A DNA stretch of 64,000 nt, from assembly GCF_008831285.2 (NCBI RefSeq), contig NC_045148.1, forward strand, positions 21,817,002 to 21,881,001, read 5' to 3'. Each line of letters opens with the position of its first letter. Within the stretch, counting starts at the first letter, position 1. Of this stretch, positions 23,451 through 35,385 are shown one piece after another. The DNA comes from Nymphaea colorata. Taxonomy: Eukaryota; Streptophyta; Magnoliopsida; Nymphaeales; Nymphaeaceae. Under the pieces are notes generated by a model. It was not told the origin of the DNA. It did not search any database and saw nothing but the letters and a program-made list of their open reading frames with translations. The position numbers were made by a program, and so were the translations under genes.

Positions 23451-23631
23451 GTGAGTATTGCAAGATCTTCGTTTCATGTGGTAGCTACTAGCTAGCCATA
23501 AATGGGACTCTATCTTAAGTAGTGCCTTTTATGTAGGCCTGGGCACCGGGCTGGGTTGCCGGCGGGTACCCGGCCCAAAACGGGCCCAGGTCCGGGTAGT
23601 GATTTGCTATCATTGGGCTTTCGCCCATTGC
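23451..23631 (-). repeat. Inverted copy of the hAT right junction
   Basis: This is the reverse complement of 15178-15358: flank, the target-duplication octamer as CTTTTATG, then TAGGCCTGGGCACCGGGCTG and 98 bases of hAT end. Its inner edge at 23631/23632 joins directly onto copia integrase sequence on the minus strand. One open frame therefore runs through both and would encode a chimeric tail. Confidence 0.95.
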
Positions 23632-25358
23632 ACAAAAACGACTTAAGCAAGAAAATGTTTTAGATTTGAACCTCATCAAGAAAACGCAAGTAGATCGTGT
23701 AAAATCATCCACTATTGTGAGGAAATAATGTGCTCTCATGTGTGATGGTGTGGCATATCCTCCCCAAATATCACAATGAATCAAGCTGAAAAGATCACTT
23801 GCTCTACTAGCACTACTTGGAAATGGTGAACGAGTGAATTTAGCTCTAAGACAAGCATCAAAAGGAGAATCATGCTTGGAAATAGAAATGTTTTCATTCA
23901 ACGAAAAAGTCTCATCAAATGAATGATGTCCAAGTCTCATATGCCATATATGAGCTGCCTTGTTACTAGGGGAAGCAAGCAAAGCATGTGAAGTAGACGG
24001 AAGAAGAAGATGGTAAAGTCCATCGCTTAAGTTACCTACTCCAATCAGCTTCCTCGACAAAGGGTCCTGGAAAGCACAATAGGTTGATAAAAAGACAGCA
24101 ACACAATTAATGGTCTTGGTAGGCTTTGGAACTAATAGTAAATTGTAGTTAAAATCAGAAATATATAGGACATCAGTAAGCTGAAAGATAAACTGTTCTA
24201 GTAATAGAGACTAGTGTTTGATGTCCATTTGGTAGGTTGATCACATGATTTTTTGGTAGAGTTTTGATATTAGACAGTAAATGGAAATGAGGTGTCATGT
24301 GGTATGAGGCTTTGGTGTCAACAACCCAAGGAAAATGAGTTGTAGATGTTTGTTTACCTACTAGATTTGTAGTAGCCGGTGAAGTATCAACATTCAACCA
24401 AGATTCCAATTGATTGACCTGTTCTTCGGTAAGTTGTGACAAAGCAACACTGACCTTTACGTTGTTTGCCGATGTTCCTTCCTGTCACGCCATTTCGGTT
24501 TTATGAGAATCACATCTTATAACCAGTATTGCCTGCAATTCAAAAGCATCAGAACTTGCTTAAATGGGGGGCCTCGTTGCGCGACATGCTGGCACACCAG
24601 TAAGATTCGTCAAGTTCAAATGACACGGTTGCATGAAGTGCGGCGAGACACGCGAATAAAGGTGAAGCATGTCACTGAGGGACACGGTGATCGAAGACTC
24701 ACCGAGGACAGAAGAACATGGTGATTCTAGTAGAAATATTCTGTTGGGATTCTCGTTTTCATCGGAAATCTCCTTCCATTGCCGGAAAATGAAGAAAAAC
24801 ACCGAAAATCTTTTGTGATCAATTTCTCCATCGTCCGTGGCCCAAATCTGGCGTTCTACCCCTCCATTTGTTTGAAATTTCATCCTCTATCTTCCAGGAT
24901 GGGTTTCCACATGATTTGATGCTGATCCAGTACTGATTTTGCACCAGAAACTCTCGAGTATCACCAGAAAAAGGGGAAACCAGACTTCTGATTAGCAGAT
25001 GCTTAAAAATGAGGGAGCCAAAGCACTCACCGTCCTTGGATCAACCTTGCGGGATCGATCAGCCGGTGGAAAACAACTGGGAAGCCCCAAAATCGATCAA
25101 AGTTTCTCTTGGAAGGAAGAAATGGAAATGGCGTCTGCCTAAGAGTAGCAGTGCTTCAAAATTCCATTTCTTTTTAACAACAGTCTCAAAAATTCTGAAA
25201 AAATTCTCAAAGATCCTTGAGACATAGACGATTCCACAGACCTATGGCTTGATAGATGAATCTTCCTAGAGAAACAGCGCCAGGAGATTTTGTCGCAGTA
25301 GCTTCTTGTCTGCTTCCTCTGTTTTTCTGCTTCCCACTCTCGTTCCAACGCAAACTGA
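23632..25358 (-). mobile_element. Ty1/copia 5' half: leader, protease, integrase start
   Basis: Read on the minus strand from the primer-binding site, a leader (25358 to about 24500) shows no gag homology, so gag seems deleted. Then comes protease with WVVDTKASYHMT (near 24330-24300), where the catalytic DTG/DSG is DTK. A stop region separates it from the GAG-pre-integrase block IWHMRLGHHSFDE (about 23960-23920). The integrase start follows, with IHCDIWGG and FLTIVDDFTRST (about 23790-23690), which keeps two of the catalytic acidic positions. Integrase is cut off at 23632 by the hAT-end copy. The rest of pol is missing on this side. Confidence 0.88.
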
Positions 25359-25370
25359 GCTCTGATACCA
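25359..25370 (-). promoter_or_regulatory. Primer-binding site for initiator tRNA-Met
   Basis: On the minus strand the sequence is TGGTATCAGAGC, the standard plant copia primer-binding site. It lies immediately after the CCTTCTCA end of the LTR. It orients the element and fixes the LTR edge. Confidence 0.95.
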
Positions 25371-26299
25371 TGAGAAGGAAAGCGTGAGGAAAAGAGAGAG
25401 ACGAGGAAGATGAATGAGCCAAAAGATTTTTCCATTCCACATACATTTGAGTATCTATAAAAGTTTACAGATATGTGCAGATCCAAAACTCTTGGGATTG
25501 GAAGATCAACAATCCTGTGTAAAAGGAGAGATTTTCTTGATTTTATCTTTCCTGAAAATTAGCTTGCTGATTTTCCTCTCCGATATATTAGCTTGCTGAT
25601 TTTCCTCTCCGATATATTAGCTTGCTGATTTTCCTTTCTGATAGGATTCACACAGATAATTGGGGGAATCATCCTCATCCCTGCCGATTCTGTTCATAAA
25701 CCAATTTGTACAACACTGGTTTGGAGAAATGAGAGAAAGAGAGAGAGAGGTCAAATCAAGAACTTGTTGTAACTTCAAATCACAAACCAAATTGTAGAAT
25801 GACATTCAATTTGTTTTTGGGAGCCCCAAATGATGTATAGGTTGGAGAATTTAAATGAGTCCATCTCTGAAATGGTCCTAATATATTATATGTTTATGAC
25901 AAACATCATAGTAAGTGACTGAAGAAGATTGGAGCAAGAGAGAGAATAAAGTAGTGAGAGAAAGAGAAAACACTTCAATGTCGTACGGAGAGCACCCTCC
26001 TAAATCCATGGTACCACCCTCAATACTCATCATTTTGTATAGAGATTACAATCGCTCGATTAAGGGAGTTTTTCTCCCCTTTAGTTTTGGATCTGATGAC
26101 AAAGGAGATGATTTGTTTCCTTATCCATTCAAACAATATCTGTGGCAGTATCTTTCTCAAGATGTGGCTGAGTTGTCAGCCTCGATTTTTTTTGGTTGTG
26201 CATATCTCTTTATTCTGGAATATTCTGTTATTTGTTAAGTTGAAACTTCCTTCATTACTAGATCTGGATCTTGTCTGGATTGGATCTGGATCTCTAAGA
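25371..26299 (-). mobile_element. Copia LTR, about 929 bp
   Basis: On the minus strand the LTR begins TCTTAGAGATCC, apparently a changed TGTTAG start, after a TTTGAGGGTGGA polypurine tract. It ends CTTCTCA next to the primer-binding site. The U5-like end contains TGTAAAC-TTTATAGATAC and AATGTATGTGGAATGG, typical of plant copia LTRs. A 30-bp tandem repeat (about 2.9 copies, unit with AGCTTGCTGATTTTCC) lies at 25559-25645. Internal sequence lies on both sides: pol 3' end upstream, leader and protease downstream. Confidence 0.8.
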
Positions 26300-28260
26300 T
26301 CCACCCTCAAATTCAATGGTCTAACATGAGCATTGAGTTCTTATCTGCCATGAAGGAACTCATCATTGTTTAAAGCTTTAGTTGGGAGATCTGCTAACTG
26401 GTGCGATGATGGTAGACGTTGGACAAGGAATTCATTCTTAGCAACAAGATCACTGACAAAATAGACATTAAGTTCGATGTGCTTGCTTTTCTGATGCAAA
26501 ACTGGATTGGCGGTCATGTATGTAGCACTAATATTATCGCACCAAATAATTGGGCTGTTGGATATGTTGGTTCCCAAATCACATAAAAGATGTTGAATCC
26601 ATGGTAATTCTGCAGCCGTATTAGCAACTGATCTAAATTCAGCTTCAGGGGATGAGCGTGCAACCGCCATTTATTTCTTCAAACTCCAATAAGCAAGACT
26701 TGGGCCTAGATATACAGCAAACACTCCTGATTTTCTATCATCTGGGTGCCCTGCCCATTCTGCATCACCGTACACATGGAGTTGAAGATTGGTACTAGGT
26801 CTAATAAGAAGACCATATTGGATAGTACCTTTAACATATCTTAGGATCCATTTAACAGTCCAATGATCAATCGTAAGACATTGCATAAATTGACACACTT
26901 TATTTACTACATAACTTAGATCCAGCCGAGTTATAGTTAAATATTGAAGATTGCCAACGCTCTGCCTATAGAGAGTGGAATCAGAAACAGGTGTGTCGAC
27001 CTTAGTAAGCTAATGCCATATAGACATGGGAGTGTAAGATGAAGTCCTCATATGTGGAGCGTAAATAATCATATATTTGTCTGTGATAGAGAAAATCCTT
27101 GTTGAGTCAAAGTTTGACATAATCATTGATACCATGCACTTGGAGCCTGTTTGAGTCCATAAAGGGGCTTCTAGAGTTTATAAACATAGTGTGGGCAAGC
27201 TGGGCCATGTAAACCAGGTGGTTGGAGCATATAAACAACTTCATTTAAGTTTCCATGGAGAAAGGCGTTGTCACATCAAGTTGCCTCACTGTCCAATTAA
27301 ATGATGAGCAAGGGAAAGTACTATGCACACAGTGACAGACTTCACAACTGGATTGAATGTTTCAAAATAATCTATTACCCTCAATTTGATCAAATCCTTT
27401 GGCCATCAGTCTTGCTTTGTACCGTTCAAGAGTCCCGTCTAATTTATGTTCGAGTTTAAAAACCCATTTGGATCTGATGATTGCATATGACGGATCTAGT
27501 GGAACTAGAGACCATGTTTTGTCTCATTGAAATTACACTTCTACTAATGATGATTTTGGAGGTTCCTTGGTTGAGGAATAAATAGCCTTTGTGAAAGTTG
27601 GAATATCCTAGAAAATTACTCTAGAAAATGAGTAAGCCCAAAACTCCTTAGGAACACCACTATGTTTAAGCAAGGTAAGCCCTTTCTCCACTGTAGTCTT
27701 GTGCTTTCTTTCAGCTGTTCCATTTTGTTTGTGGGTATGTGGGCAAAAAATGTGTCGCTCTATAAATGTGTCACTCTATACCATAGTCTTGAAAAAACTT
27801 ATTGATTAGTGCACATTCTGCTCCATCATTAGTATGAAAATATTTGATTTTTGCATCAAATAACTTTTCAATTTTGTTTTTAAAAAGCTTGAAAGCATGC
27901 TCAACATCAGATTTGTAAGAAAGTAAGTATATCCATGTATACTTTGAGTACCCATCCATGAATGAGACATAGTAGCAGTTTTATCCCTAATAACCACCTC
28001 CATGACAGACATCCATGAATGAGACAGCCCCAAAACATCTCAATGTATAACTTCAAAAGGAAAGAAGATTAGGTACAATCTTCTTTTTGCTGCTAGTAAC
28101 TATGATATTATCCACATAAATTAATCCTAGTAATTCTTGCCTTTTTTAGGAAAAATAAATAAAATAAATTAAAACTAGACTTAAAAACCATGGCTGAGTA
28201 AATAGCCTTTGAGTCTCCCAAAACCATTCTAGAAATAATTGCCTTAGGCCATATTAAGTC
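26300..28260 (-). mobile_element. Ty1/copia 3' half: integrase, RT, RNase H
   Basis: On the minus strand, integrase reads DGYSKYTWIYLLSYKSD (about 27955-27905), then FHTNDGAEC and HTHKQNGTAERKHK (about 27740-27700). RT follows in scattered frames, with KWVFKLEHKLDGTLERYKAR (about 27460-27400) and LDVTTPFS. RNase H comes next with YGDAEWAGHPDDRKS (about 26775-26730), SSPEAEFRSVAN, WCDNISATYMTANP and KHIELNVYFV. The pol end and a polypurine tract then meet the LTR at 26299. A single CAA-to-TAA change stops the frame at 26671-26673. An extra RT piece carrying YVDNIIVTSS lies at about 28130-28080, upstream of integrase. It is therefore out of order and from another copy or a rearrangement. Confidence 0.88.
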
Positions 28261-28405
28261 TTTGTTAATTTTACATAAGATTGTGGTAGTATCAGATCAA
28301 TATATATAAGTGGTTGCATCATGTCGAGACCATCTATGTAAAAAGGCATTATTAATTGTTGAGGTTGGCTTGCACAAGAATGAAAAGGTTGGTGAAGGAG
28401 CCGTG

Positions 28406-28861
28406 TGTTAGGTTGGTGGAAGCTAGAGAAAGTTGGAAAAGATGAAAAGATTAAGTAGTTAACCAAATATGGATGGTGGATTGCTTCAGCTTGAAGTCTT
28501 TCCTTTAGGCAAAGGATGAATATAGAAATGGACAACTAGGAAGACATTTGGCACTGCTTTTGTTTATCCCCACCCCATCATTACTTTTAAATGTCGGCTA
28601 AGAACTAATCTGATGTAGAGCCTTGCATATAAAAGGCTCACAATTCAGGCTTGTACTGTGTGCTTCCAAAATAGTGAAAGAAGGATAAATAGAGAGAGAG
28701 AGAGAAAGAGAGAGAGAGAAGACTACCTCACTTGTTTGATGGTAGACACAGGGTGTTTAAATTGAACGACCTTAAACATTGTGTGCTTTTTTCTTCCTTT
28801 TATTCTTTTCAGATATGTTGCTAGTTGAAACCCTTATATTGTTCATTAGAGAGACATAACA
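28406..28861 (+). mobile_element. 5' LTR of plus-strand copia element
   Basis: It starts TGTTAGGTTGGTGGAAGC and ends ACATAACA, two bases before a perfect primer-binding site. Its first 170 bases align with 32712-32885, the remnant of the 3' LTR. A purine repeat lies at 28691-28718. A TATA box (TATAAAAGG) is at 28628-28636. Confidence 0.88.
28628..28636 (+). promoter_or_regulatory. TATA box in copia 5' LTR
   Basis: TATAAAAGG lies about 230 bases before the LTR end, in a plausible place for the U3/R transcription start of a copia LTR. Confidence 0.6.
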
Positions 28862-28863
28862 AG

Positions 28864-28875
28864 TGGTATCAGAGC
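28864..28875 (+). promoter_or_regulatory. Primer-binding site for initiator tRNA-Met
   Basis: TGGTATCAGAGC is a perfect match to the usual copia primer-binding site and follows the LTR directly. Confidence 0.95.
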
Positions 28876-31800
28876 TTAGTGAAAGATGTCGAGTAACAAA
28901 GCATAAGATTGAGAAGTTTAAGGGAAAAAATAACTTCTGCTCATATCAACAACATATGCAGGACTTGCTAATCTAATGGGATGTGGTAAGTGGCAGGGAT
29001 GGATGGCAGGCAAGCAATGTAACATGGCAGATGCAAAGGCCAGTTGTAAGTGCAATCAAACAACACTTAGGAGACAATGACATCCACAACATTATCCATG
29101 AAAAAATGACAAGAAAAATTAGGAACAACCTACAAAACAAGAATATGGGTAAGAATCACATAAACAAACAACATCTGAAGCAGTGACTTTATTGCCTTCA
29201 CATGAAAGAGGGAGAAAATATTCTTGTGCATCTTAATGAATTTACTTATTTCTCAACTTCTGAGTAAGAGTGTTAAATAGATGGTAAAAAAAGGCAGCAT
29301 TCTTGATTAAGATGTTAGCTAGGTCGTATGATTATTTAGTAACCACAATACTCTTTGGAAGAAAGACAGTTAGGTTAGATAATGCAAATAGTACTCTTTA
29401 TTTTATTAAAAGAATATGAAAAACTATGGTACTAGTGAAATGTAAGCAGAAGGACTAGTCATGGATATGGAGAAAAGAGGTCACACAAAAACCAAGGAAA
29501 AAATTTTTCTAAAAAGAACTATCGATTTAAATCAAGAGGATCTAGGAAAGATAATAGTGATGTCGATGTGTTTACCGCCATGAGAGTCATACGTCAAGAT
29601 TTTGCAAAACATTAATGAACTTAGGTGATCATAAGAATCAAAAGAAGACGATATCTATATCAACCTCTTCCTTTATTGGTGTTGCAAAAGCAAATAGTTT
29701 GTTAGAAATAGATGCTAATGAGTATTTATGTTCAGCATATCATGAATGTCTGTCTTTAACAGATTACTACATTTTGGATGCAGGTGAATCATATCATATG
29801 TGTGCACATTGATAATGGTTTAATTCCTATATTTCTTGTGATGGAGGAACTATTTTATGAATAATAATGCTAAATTCAAAGTTATTAGCATTGAAATTCT
29901 AAAAATTAAGATGTTTTATGGAGTAGCAATGAAGCATTGTGAGGTACAACATGTCCAAAATTTAAAGAAACTTTAATATCTTTAGGGTGCCTAAATGTTG
30001 CTGGCTACAATTAACAACATCAAATGGTCCAATTAAATTGTCAAAGGGAATATTAGTTGTAATGCAACCAAGGTATTTTCTGATGATCAAATGAATGATG
30101 ACTCTAAAATGTGGTAAATGAGACTCACACATCTAGGAGAGAAAGGTATGAAAGAGCTCCATAGGATACTTTTGAAAGGGCTCAAGATACATGGCATTAG
30201 TTTTTGTGATTGGTGTATACAAGGAAAGCAACATCAAGCGAGTTTCGAACTTCGTTCTTACATAAGTAGAGACATCCAATAATATATTCACACAAATGTT
30301 TAGGGCACAGTGTAGCATTCTTCTGTAGTTGTATTACACTATTTCATGAGCATCATTAATGATTTTTATTGAATGGTTTGGGTTTGCTTTATGAAGCATA
30401 AAAATGAGGTGTTTTGTGAATGGAAAGAACCAAAACCATTATAGAAAAGCAAACAAGAAAACAAATCAAAAATATCTACGAAGCAATAATGAAAGAGAAT
30501 TTAAAAACCAAGAGTTTGAAGAATTCTACAGAGTAGAAAGTATTATAAGGCACTTTACTTGCAAAGGAACAACACAACTGAATGCCATGGTTGAAAGGAT
30601 AAATCAAACTTCATTAAAGTGTGCTAGATGCATGTGATTGACTACTGCTTTTCCCAAGCTATTTTGGATAGAGTCAACAGCCATTACATGTTATTGTAAT
30701 CAAAATTCATTTGAGTACCATCTACTTCAAGGTGCCTCAAGAGGTTTGGATAAGAAAGACAATAGATTACACTGTTCTTCATATATTTGGATGTATTGCC
30801 TATGTTCAAGTCCAAGATAATCAATAAAATACATATTTGCTGTATAAAAAAGGAGTAAAGATTTATAGATTGTGGGATCCAAATAACCCAAGATCTTTTT
30901 ATTAGTATGAGCGTGGTTTTTGATAGGCACTCTATAATGAAAGGAACCACATCAACGCCATTAGATGATGAATCTCAAAAGGATCAGGTTAAGAAGCAAA
31001 CTATTATGGTGGAGCAACAAAACACGGAATGGAATGATGATGAACTTATTGTTCACACAAGTTCAGAGATAGAAGATTCATTCAGTCACATTCAATAGCT
31101 ATGGTTCAACCAAACAGAACAACAAGGCCACTCCAAAGGTACGTCTACCTGTAATTCAATTGTGTTTGCATTGTTTGATGGTCTTCATGAACCAATGAGC
31201 TATGAGAAGCCACTCAACATAAAAAAAGATAAATCATTAGTTGATGGCTATGCAAGAAGAAATGAAGTCTCTCCATTCAAATGAAACTTGGGATCTAGTG
31301 GAGTTGCCCAAGAGAAAGGAACCCATTGGTTGCAAGTGGGTTTTACAAGAAGAATGAAGCAACATTTGACAATGGAGCTACAAAATAGAAAGCCAAACTT
31401 GTCACTATATGATATATGCTTGGAAAAAGGATTAGATTGGAATAAGATTTCTTCCCCATCTTTAGGCATACTTCAATCATGTGATACTTATGTTGGTCAC
31501 ATTGCTTAATTTAGAACTACATCAACTTAATATAAACTTTTTCACATGGAGAAGAACAAATTTATGTGAGCAACTTGAAGGCTTTCAAGTCCGAGGCAAA
31601 GCAAATTGAGTTTGCAAGTTAAAGAAGTCTTTGTATGGTTTGAAGCAAACTCCACAAGAATAGCACAAATGTTTGATTCCATTATGATTAGTCATAGTTT
31701 TGTTCATTGTGACTATGATTGTCATGTGTATCTCAAGGTGCTGAAAGACAGTTCATATGTAATGTTGTCTATATACATTGATGATATGTTAGTTGTTTTT

Positions 31801-32711
31801 GAAAACAAGTCTAAGCTAATATGGTTGAAGTCACTATATAGACTTTGCAATGAAGGATCTTGGTGAAGCAAAGAAGATTCTTGGTATGGAAATCAAGAGA
31901 AACATGAAGACTAGCAAGCTATGGGTGAACCAGACAAGTTACATGCAACAACAAGGCTGATGCTCGACCGGTCTCAGCACCATTGCTAATTGACTAGAAG
32001 TTGACCAAAGATGACAGTCCTAAGTCAAAAGAATAGGTGGAGCAAACAGAAAAAGTACCATACATAAACACTGTAAGTTGTCTAATGTACACCCAACCAG
32101 TTCTTTGTCAAGTGGTTAGTGTGTGAGCAATTCATGATCAATCCAAGGATGATGCACTCGTTAGCAGTCAAGAATGCCATTAAATATATGCAAATTCACA
32201 AGATATATGCAGTTTATTTGATAATTCATCATCACCACAAGAAATTGGTTATGTGGATGCAAAATATAGTGGAGCTTTAGACCCTAGACAATCAATGATT
32301 GGGTGTCTGTTTACCTTATGGTGGTCCAGTTTTGTATTTCAAGGAACCACAACTCTCTCTACTATGGAAGTTGAATATATGGGTCTAATAGAAACCAGAG
32401 AAAAAGCATTATGGTAGAAGGAGTACTCAGACAACTTGGTTTGGATAAAAAAGGTATGCCGAGGAGCTGCGACAGCTAAAGTGTTATTCATTTAGCCAAA
32501 AACCAAGTATTCCATGCTATAAGGTTAGTGAGTGGATATCATCTGAAGATCCATGTTAGTTTAACCAAGGTAAAGACCGAAGAGAATGGAGCAGATATAT
32601 TCATATCGGTGGTAACTCGAAGTACATTCTAGAAATGTTTGAACATAATCAACATTGTCGATTCTCATTGATAGTTAGTTGATTCATACAAGCCAAGGTG
32701 GAGTTGAGGAG
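28876..32711 (+). mobile_element. Degenerate copia gag-pol interior
   Basis: Gag begins near 28886. It includes the typical blocks EGENILVHLNEFTYF (about 29210-29255) and ARSYDYLVTTILFG-like sequence near 29310-29360. Protease has YYILDAGESYHMCAH (about 29768-29812), with DAG in place of DSG. Integrase has KYLRSNNEREF, GTTQLNAMVERINQTSLKCA and a following tryptophan block (about 30460-30680). The linker has the VVFDRHS block (about 30915). RT shows scattered motifs ending with IYIDDMLVV (31771-31797), where the aspartate pair is kept. RNase H has LSTMEVEYMGLIETRE (about 32355-32400) and the C-terminal KTEENGADIF-VVTRS (about 32575-32625). Stops and shifts are frequent. Confidence 0.88.
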
Positions 32712-32885
32712 CTATGTATGAGGTCGGTGGAAGCTAAATATAGTTAATAAGGATGAATAGATTAAGCAGTTAGCCAAGTAAGGATGATGGATTGCCTCAA
32801 CTTGAAGTCATAACTGCAATGGCAAAGGATGAAGATAAAAATGGATAACTGGAAGAACAGCTGACATTTGTTTCCATTTTCTTGT
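32712..32885 (+). mobile_element. Truncated 3' LTR
   Basis: After a purine-rich tract (GGTGGAGTTGAGGAGC) the sequence TATGAGGTCGGTGGAAGCTA aligns with the start of the 5' LTR at 28406. It continues through GATTAAGCAGTTAGCCAAGTA and GGCAAAGGATGAA. Similarity fades near 32885, so the rest of the LTR is lost or too diverged. Confidence 0.8.
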
Positions 32886-34411
32886 TAAATTGGTCAAACC
32901 TCTCTCCAGCGGAGAAATCACAGTTACTAGATAGACTTTGCTAACTACTTTTTAAACTAAAGATTTTTATTAAAAACAAACTATGTTCTTACATTATTTT
33001 TTTCTCGAAATCTCTCAGTGGTCCTAACCGCATGCTGGGTATACAGGGAAAACTAGCAAAATGAAATGCAAGATCCAGGTTTTATAGTATCTTGGTTGGA
33101 TTTTGCCTTTTGAATTGTGTCTTCAGAAAGAACGGCATAGTGTAGCATGTAAAGCAAACGTTTCGAATATGGCCTAATATTTGCATACAAATCTGGTAGC
33201 TGAACAGAAGGGACAGAGAAAAGCATTTCAAACATTTTTTCTTTTTTTTCATTCCGTTCAATGGACCGCTGTTAAAGCTAGTAATGTAGCTGAAGTGTTC
33301 AAGAGCACTCTGAAATCAGGCAGTTATGGTCTCAAGTTTAAAGTATATCATAAGCATGTGTTTATGGGTAGTGGAGCATATGAAGGGTGTTTTCAACATC
33401 ATTATCTGCAGATGTGTTCAGCCACAAAGAAATACAAAGACAGGATTATATTATTTCGTAAAGCGCAAATAAGTATTTCTTCTTGATTTCTGATTCTTTT
33501 CCTTGTTTCTGTAAGTGGCTATAAAGTCTGTAGTACCTATGTAAATAAAGTTAAACTGCATCTTCCGTCGCCTTTTTCTGCTTCCGATTGCTGTGTTACT
33601 TGTCTCTAACGTGTTCTATCAACAACAGTCAGAAAGGATCAATCAAAATTTTCTGTTACAAGCATCCATGATTTCCTTGAGACGACATCCACGTTTGGCA
33701 GGTGTCGATGTTTTTTTTTCGCTGCAAGATGGACAGGGTGACCCCATCATTTAATTGATGAGAAGAAAGAATGCCGAATAAAAGAATGTCCCTTCTGAAG
33801 GTTTTGACAAGATAAACCACAGGTTTTAATTCGTACATGGGTAGATGCGGTATATGCTATGTTGTTCAATCACAATTATGTCCCTTGAGGATCAATGGAC
33901 TAATTGTGTATTCCAATTAAATACCAAAATACGCATTTGATGCACAAAAGCGACACTTGATACGTTAGAAGTAGGAAAACAATGTACTTTGATTAATTAC
34001 ATAAGGCCGTTTAAAGATTGGTTGGTGCTCTTCGTAAAGATTGAGTTGTGTGCACAGTACTGTGTATGCACCAAAATGGAGATGAAGGTATTTTTTTAAT
34101 TTTTTTATAAAGTGATGAACATTATGGACTTTTTCTTTTTTGCAATCATTTTTCACTCCTTTAAAAAGTATCTTTTTGTATTTTAATTGAATTATTTTGG
34201 TCATGTGCACCAAAAAAAACAGTGCACAAGAGAGGTGTGCACATAACCAGGTTAGCTCTTATATCCTACATCCGTTGTCTTCTACATTTATTTTTTTAAT
34301 TGACCTATGCGTTCACGGGGACTAATAATCATGATTAAAAAAAAAGAGTCAAAGCATTATTTGTAACACAAAAGACAGTCTGCCCCATTTGACTGAATAA
34401 AAGTCATGTTT
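32886..34411. other. Spacer between copia and CRK cluster
   Basis: No recognisable gene. A 101-residue plus frame at 33181-33486 has no known motif and no supporting context. The rest is AT-rich. Confidence 0.45.
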
Positions 34412-34690
34412 TCTAGAAGAGAGGCCAACAGAGCGTGGACTGGGGCAGTACGTTCGAAGCTCGTAAATGGCATAGCCAGAGGGATTTTATGTCTTCGTGA
34501 AGATTCTGGATCAGCTGAGATTTGTTAATGGGGATATAAAAGCAAGCAACATTTTATTAGAGGAAGACATGAACCCCAAAATCTCTACCTTGTCATTGCA
34601 AAGGTCTTTGACACACAGGAAACACAAACTCAAACACCTGAGGTTATGGAGTAGGTTGGTTATTGCATGTTGTTGTTTGATCATAAGTTA
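34412..34690 (+). pseudogene. CRK kinase exon 5 remnant (first tandem copy)
   Basis: It aligns with exon 5 of the third CRK copy (40938-41175) and some following intron. Recognisable are [31 protein letters not shown] and the intron start. The catalytic HRD has become NGD and the DFG motif is scrambled by small changes, so it cannot encode an active kinase. No other exon of this copy remains; only the CRK upstream repeats separate it from the next copy. Confidence 0.88.
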
Positions 34691-34766
34691 CTTCTTGGTT
34701 TCCTTTTTTTCCTTTTAAATGAATATATTAATCATAACGAATTTTATCTTTTAGGATAAGGATAGG

Positions 34767-35130
34767 GGAAAGCACCCAATCCAACTAGCAAGGTCGACAT
34801 GAATTGCCCTTTTAACGGTCAAGGGTTCAGGAACTCACCAGGATTCCCATCATACATGCAGTTCACTTTTCACCCTCAATGCGATTGATGGTGACGCGGA
34901 CTATCTTTCTTTTAGGGAAATGAAGATCTTCAGACACCCTTATAATTGGGGCCTCTTAGGTGCCTTCCCCAATCCAACTAGCAAGGTCGACACAGACTTG
35001 CCCTTTAACGGTAAGGGTTGAGAAACACACCAGGATTCCTGTCATACATGCAGTTCACTTTTCACCCTCCATGCGATTGATGGTGATGCAGAATATCTTT
35101 CTTTTTGGGCAATGGAGATCTTCATACACC
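34767..35130 (+). repeat. Duplicated CRK upstream region
   Basis: A unit starting AATCCAACTAGCAAGGTCGA and ending with TTCACCCTC, GCGATTGATGGTGA and TATCTTTCTTTT occurs at about 34775 and again at 34970, roughly 195 bp apart. Its distal part recurs before the third CRK copy at 38913. Position and conservation suggest CRK promoter or 5' flanking sequence. No specific regulatory motif is claimed. Confidence 0.8.
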
Positions 35131-35385
35131 CTTATCTCTCCATAAATTGCAGAGCACCAACATCGAACAACATTTTATAATTAGGGCCATGGGCTTCCTG
35201 ACCAGAGCACCCCTGTCATAGAACATGAAATCTTCCTTCCCCTTTCAACTGATTTTCTGAGCAGCACCTAAAAATGCATTTGGGGCTTGTATTTATCTTA
35301 TCGTTAAACAAGCCAAAGCTCCACAGCGGAGATTTTGTTCTCCTCCAATCCATAGCTAAGAGGATTGGAGATGGTTTACCCTGTA

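Noticed and set aside
33181-33486. 101-residue plus frame between copia and CRK cluster
   Set aside because: No recognisable domain or splice context; kept only as unannotated spacer.
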